A DNA stretch of 64,000 nucleotides. It comes from Liolophura sinensis. Taxonomy: Eukaryota > Mollusca > Polyplacophora > Chitonida > Chitonidae. The stretch is taken from the NCBI RefSeq assembly GCF_032854445.1, contig NC_088301.1, forward strand, positions 26,830,402 to 26,894,401, written 5' to 3'. The notes beneath the pieces were generated by a model. That model worked only from the letters and a program-made list of their open reading frames with translations. It was not told the origin of the DNA and did not search any database. Below are positions 60,217-64,000 of this stretch, piece by piece (within the stretch, counting starts at the first letter, position 1; each line of letters starts with the position of its first letter). A program made the translations under genes and the position numbers.

Positions 60217-62971
60217 CTAAAAAAGAAAACAAATTAAATACATGTAAGTCTTGTCCACTTATGCACTGGTCGAGTTGGTTTTTTGCACTTGGTCTGAGGA
60301 AGTGCAAAAAACAAATTTTCACACAAAATTTTATCGAAATCGGTAATACAAGTGGTTGGAGCATTTATTGCATGGAAACAAACGACCTACCACAATCAAA
60401 TAAATTGTTAAATATGGAAAATTGAGCAAAAATCATCAAGTCATGTGACTTCTTTAATTCTCTGATAACATGGTTATGGCGGTGTGCCAATTTCAAAATG
60501 CAATCAGGAACAGTTGGTGCATTTTCTGACAGGCAGTGGAAAAAACAGCATAAATACACTCCTATTTACCTGTCATGCCTCAAAGCTTCCTGAAGACTGG
60601 AGTATTTATCCACCTGGTACAATTTTTCAAATTCTTTGTCTTCAAAGTAAATCTGAAAGCATCCCAAAATACTATTAATCCACACACTGCACAGCTGCTA
60701 ATATTACATTAAATTTATTTATTTATTTGATTGGTGTTTTACGCAGTACTCAAGAATATTTCACTTATTCGACGGCGGCCAGCATTATGGTGGGTGGGAA
60801 CCGGGCACAGCCCGGGGGAAACCCACGACCATCCGCAGGTTGCTGGCAGACCTTCCCACGTCGGCCGGAGAGGAAGCCCCAATATTACGTTAAACACATT
60901 GGACCCATTTATAAACACTAACATCCCTACCTTCAGTACATTTATTTACCTTATTTATTTCATTTGTAGCTCATGCTGACTTCCTCTGTGGCCGTACGTG
61001 GGAAGGTCTGCCAGCAATATCCCAGCACAACCCGGTTTCCACCCACCATAATGCTGACTACCATCGTATAAATGAAATATTCTTGAGTACGGGGTAAAAC
61101 ACCAATCAAATAAATAAATAAATAAATAAGTATTTCATTTGTTTTTCAATGCTGTGCTCGAGGATTTTTCACTTGCATGATGGTAGTTCGACTTATCTGT
61201 GGAGGAAACTGGAATAAACCACCAACCTGTGTCAGGAACCTGACAAACCTTTTCACTTTTAGCTACAGTGAGAGCCAGATTCAAAGACTTGATCTCATTT
61301 GCAATGAGGCTGACAGTCATACCTAACCAGCTTTACCCATCTGAACTAGAAAGGCCCAGACTTCAGTACAATGCGCGTTTACAGAAGTGCCCAGCTATAT
61401 TATACTGGATTTCCAATCTTTCTTGGTTGCAGTTACATTTATAGTGCTAGAACTCCCACTGCCCAATTCCTTTTCATGCGCTAGATAATGAGTAATTCCT
61501 CACTGAAAATATTAGACGGTTTGACAACTTTTGAAACAATTTTACCAAAGAGAAAAGAATATCTATGATGGCACAACAGATAATGTCATTCAGATTATTC
61601 AAATTCATCTGCCTTTTAAAGTGTTAAAATATTGATCCTTCTCTAATATCGTCATCTCTACATATAAGCTGCCATGGGCATGAATGTAACCATGGCAACT
61701 CGTCTCCATGACGGTGACCTCTGACCTCTATGCTCTCTGGTGTGTACTTCTTGTCTGCGTCCCATGGCGCTGGCTCAACATCTGGCCCAAACATCACGTT
61801 AAGATGATCTACAAAACTGAAAGGAAACCATAACTCATACTAAATAAAATATGACAGATATTTTAGATATATCTATCTATTTTAAAAATATCTGGAGATA
61901 TTATTACTGTGTGCACCAGCAATAAACTGTGTGAAATAAACAACTTATTTGTTGGCAACAACTTCTAGTTTCCAGCAACATTATCAGAAAACTAAACCGA
62001 ACATGACAAGGCCAAAATTTGAAGGCGGGCTTCAAGCCAGACTGAACAGATGCATCGTCACGTACATTTATTTCTTTTCAAATTCCTTTCTCTCCCTCCC
62101 AAACTAATTATCATAGTAGGAAAGTACATGTACTGTACATTTGCAAGAGCAAATCCCTGCCCCGGCTCATTCTACACATTCCACACAACTGTTGCTAGGC
62201 ACAACAACAACGTAACAGAAAAGTACGCCTTTACGACCTAGCTGCCAATGGTGATGAATCATTTAAAAAATGCCTGAACCCGAATCCAGACCCAGATCAG
62301 CATAAAAATGCAACAGGTTGCTACCTGTGACAAGGCCAAGATGTGCAAAAATTTCCCACAGTTTTGTCTGTTTTCATGCTCAAATGCACAACACCTTAGA
62401 CAAGTTTAACATTGGTATATAAGGAGACACCAATTTTTATTTTGTGTTTTGCGAGTGAGCCAACACCAAAAACAATCAAAATGGAATGAAAATAAAACTG
62501 AAAAATCCTCCTTTTTATTTTTTCTCCGATCATGACATTTTTATGACTTTCCTTTTTCCAAGTCTTTATAATCATGTAATATGTCTCCAGCAAGAAAAAA
62601 TCCTAGGTCAGTCCTCAAATTAGATGGTTTCATTTTTTTTTTCATACCCTTCCTCTCACGTTGAAAGAAAATTTATACTGCCCATAAAACAACAATTTAA
62701 CTTGATGTGGCCTAACCCAAAAAGAATGAAAAAAATCTAATGAAACTATAGTTGGCCTCTCTCACCGATCTGTCTCTCTGAAGGCCTCGATGAAATCTGT
62801 GATGGTGTGTTCTGGGTACATGAAGAGGACTGGCCAGTTAAGTACGCCCTGGTCATCCAGGTGGACCTTGGCCCCGCTGGGGTGGTGAGACTCCAGGCTG
62901 GTCAGGGACAGAGGGTCAAGACGTGAGGAGTCACTCACTTCTGGCACCCAGCCAAGCTTCACTCCTCGACT
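60120..62971 (-). CDS. TTC4: TTC4, tetratricopeptide repeat co-chaperone; 3' part only, last four coding exons
   Basis: Exons read on the - strand: 62971-62766, 61816-61726, 60652-60570, 60216-60120. They join in frame to 158 aa plus TAA, with consistent phases and GT-AG introns. Seen: RGVKLGWVPEV (the end of the linker after the TPR region), LDDQGVLNWPVLFMYPEH, TDFIEAF, FVDHLNVMFG, YTPESIEIYFED, KLYQV, and a C-terminal FILIVSGSKFREVFLSR. This is the C-terminal wheel-like domain of the Cns1/TTC4 family, co-chaperones that bind Hsp90 and Hsp70. The N-terminal TPR repeats are not found up to 64000 and probably lie beyond the edge. The gene faces DIMT1 tail to tail. Confidence 0.94.
60570..60652 (-). 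CDS. TTC4: TTC4 exon
   Basis: Acceptor GCTTTCAG, donor ACAG/GTAAAT. It reads IYFEDKEFEKLYQVDKYSS then LQEALRHD plus AG of an Arg codon. Confidence 0.92.
60714..60880 (-). mobile_element. SINE-A in TTC4 intron
   Basis: 5'-truncated. Flanks AATATTACATTAAA (60700-60713) and AATATTACGTTAAA (60881-60894) differ at one base. It lies between TTC4 exons 61726-61816 and 60570-60652. Confidence 0.9.
60968..61130 (+). mobile_element. SINE-A in the same TTC4 intron, opposite orientation
   Basis: Exact duplication TATTTCATTTGT at 60956-60967 and 61131-61142. The body has lost the block after GTCTGCCAGCAA. Confidence 0.88.
61726..61816 (-). CDS. TTC4: TTC4 exon
   Basis: Acceptor CCTTTCAG, donor GAG/GTCAGA. 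It reads FVDHLNVMFGPDVEP and ends KKYTPESIE. Read-through past the donor loses the family pattern, and the next exon restores it (IYFED), which fixes the boundary. Confidence 0.9.
62766..62971 (-). CDS. TTC4: TTC4 exon (linker and start of wheel domain)
   Basis: Acceptor TAATATTAG on the - strand, donor ATCG/GTGAGA. It reads SRGVKLGWVPEVSDSSRLDP and on to FRETD plus two bases of Arg. The 5' boundary could shift by two bases (AG/AG). Confidence 0.9.
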
Positions 62972-64000
62972 CTAATATTAGAGAGAAAGTATGAGCAGTG
63001 TTTTCACAAGGACAAAGGACAAACAGACATGTTCAAAAAGAAGAGGCTTTGCTGGAGCTGTGTTATCTATTTAACAGATGAAATTTCTTTAAAGTGTAAG
63101 ACAGCACCTGGCTAATGTTTATGTCCACTGAAAGACTACCATTCAAATACTGCTGCATTAAATATTTTTTCAACCCAGTAAAAGTTTAGTGTGTCTTCTC
63201 ACAGCTTCAATGTGTCTCCATTATCAATGGCAAGGTGACGTCACGTTTAATCTAGCTCTTTAACGTCGAAGGTATTTCCTATATAATAGTCTAAGCAGTA
63301 GCCTATGGTAGATTAAAGTTGTGGACTTTGGCGATGAAGGACCAAGTGATAAATAGTTTTCTTGGAAATTGGACATACTGGAAGGATATTTCTTGCACTG
63401 CTTGAACTGTTCACACAGTAGGCCTACTGTATCATTCATGCAGTGTACAAGTAGCCTGCAGACGCATGAGTAGCCTGCAGATGCACGAGTAGCCTGCAGA
63501 TGCACGAGTAGCCTGCAGATGCACGAGTAGCCTGCAGATGCACGAGTAGCCTGCAGATGCACAAGTAGCCTGCAGATGCACAAGTAGCCTGCAGAAGCAC
63601 GGTCAGGGTTCAGGTCGTAGCTTCCGGAGGGGTTGTGCATGTAACGATAATTCTGACCCCTATTAAGTGTTTACAAAATTACAATAAGATTGTTGTACAA
63701 CTGGATTCATGTTCAATCCCAACACAAATGGAAATAAATCTATGTACCACTGAGGCTGATCTAGGCATTCGATTGTTGCTGGATTTTATGCTTCAATCTT
63801 GTAGCGGTGGCTTCTAAAATGACAGCAGTGCTGACCTAGTTATCGCGAACGTCAGAGAAAGCACCTCTGCTTTTCAATAACAGCATTTCAATAATTTTAC
63901 TGGATTTTATAAAAGAAAACTGAAAAGTACATCCCGTGTATGCAAGAGACGGCAAAATTTAATTTCTTCAGTTCTAATAAATTCAGAGAAAAATATTATA
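62972..64000 (-). other. Probable TTC4 intron
   Basis: No exon with TPR-like sequence was found up to the right edge. Only the 19-bp array stands out. Confidence 0.4.
63451..63602. repeat. 19-bp tandem array, 8 copies
   Basis: Unit GTAGCCTGCAGATGCACGA. It lies upstream of the last visible TTC4 exon, probably in an intron. Confidence 0.92.

Noticed and set aside
63260-63640. 126-codon - strand ORF with ASAGYSCICRLLVHLQ repeats
   Set aside because: Translation of the 19-bp array; not part of TTC4.

Overview
The window looks like nuclear DNA from a lophotrochozoan animal, most likely a mollusc. It is AT-rich, its genes are split by GT-AG introns, and it is full of tRNA-derived SINEs, MITE-like inverted-repeat elements and minisatellites. 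The species call is an inference from the SINE tail and the animal-type proteins. No CRISPR array, rRNA, prokaryotic operon or viral gene was seen.

Two genes are secure, both in the last third. DIMT1 (18S rRNA adenine dimethyltransferase) lies on the + strand in 12 coding exons from 45718 to 56551. It reads 306 residues without a break, with every splice phase matching. TTC4 (a Cns1-type Hsp90/Hsp70 co-chaperone) lies on the - strand: its last four coding exons occupy 60120-62971, and the 5' part is not recognised in the window and probably lies past its right edge. The two genes are convergent, with about 3.6 kb between their stop codons. Both are housekeeping genes, one for ribosome assembly and one for chaperone work; nothing here links them functionally.

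The first 45 kb has no gene I can name. It holds a few coding-like segments: a Cys-rich terminal exon (33553-33813), a GC-rich first-exon candidate (36938-37062), two overlapping frames at 27281-27700, a broken reading frame on the - strand (37616-37990), a 72-residue ORF with an N-terminal hydrophobic segment (21703-21921) and a weak GPS-like motif (12904-13305). The rest is dispersed repeats and tandem arrays.

Repeats explain much of the landscape. SINE-A has a TGGCTCAGTTGG-type tRNA head and a (AAAT)n tail. At least ten insertions have readable target-site duplications, and most are 5'-truncated at different points. SINE-C has a proline-tRNA-like head and a (CTCA)n tail. Two other dispersed families (about 170-200 bp), two short MITE families and a 1.8 kb inverted-repeat element in DIMT1 intron 2 are also visible.

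The most unusual feature is inside DIMT1. The exon 7/intron 7 boundary has been amplified as six exact 65-bp units, each carrying a donor site. Degraded copies of the unit appear to have seeded a roughly 26-copy 23-bp satellite further along the same intron. The exon 11/intron 11 boundary carries an independent exact 22-bp tandem duplication.
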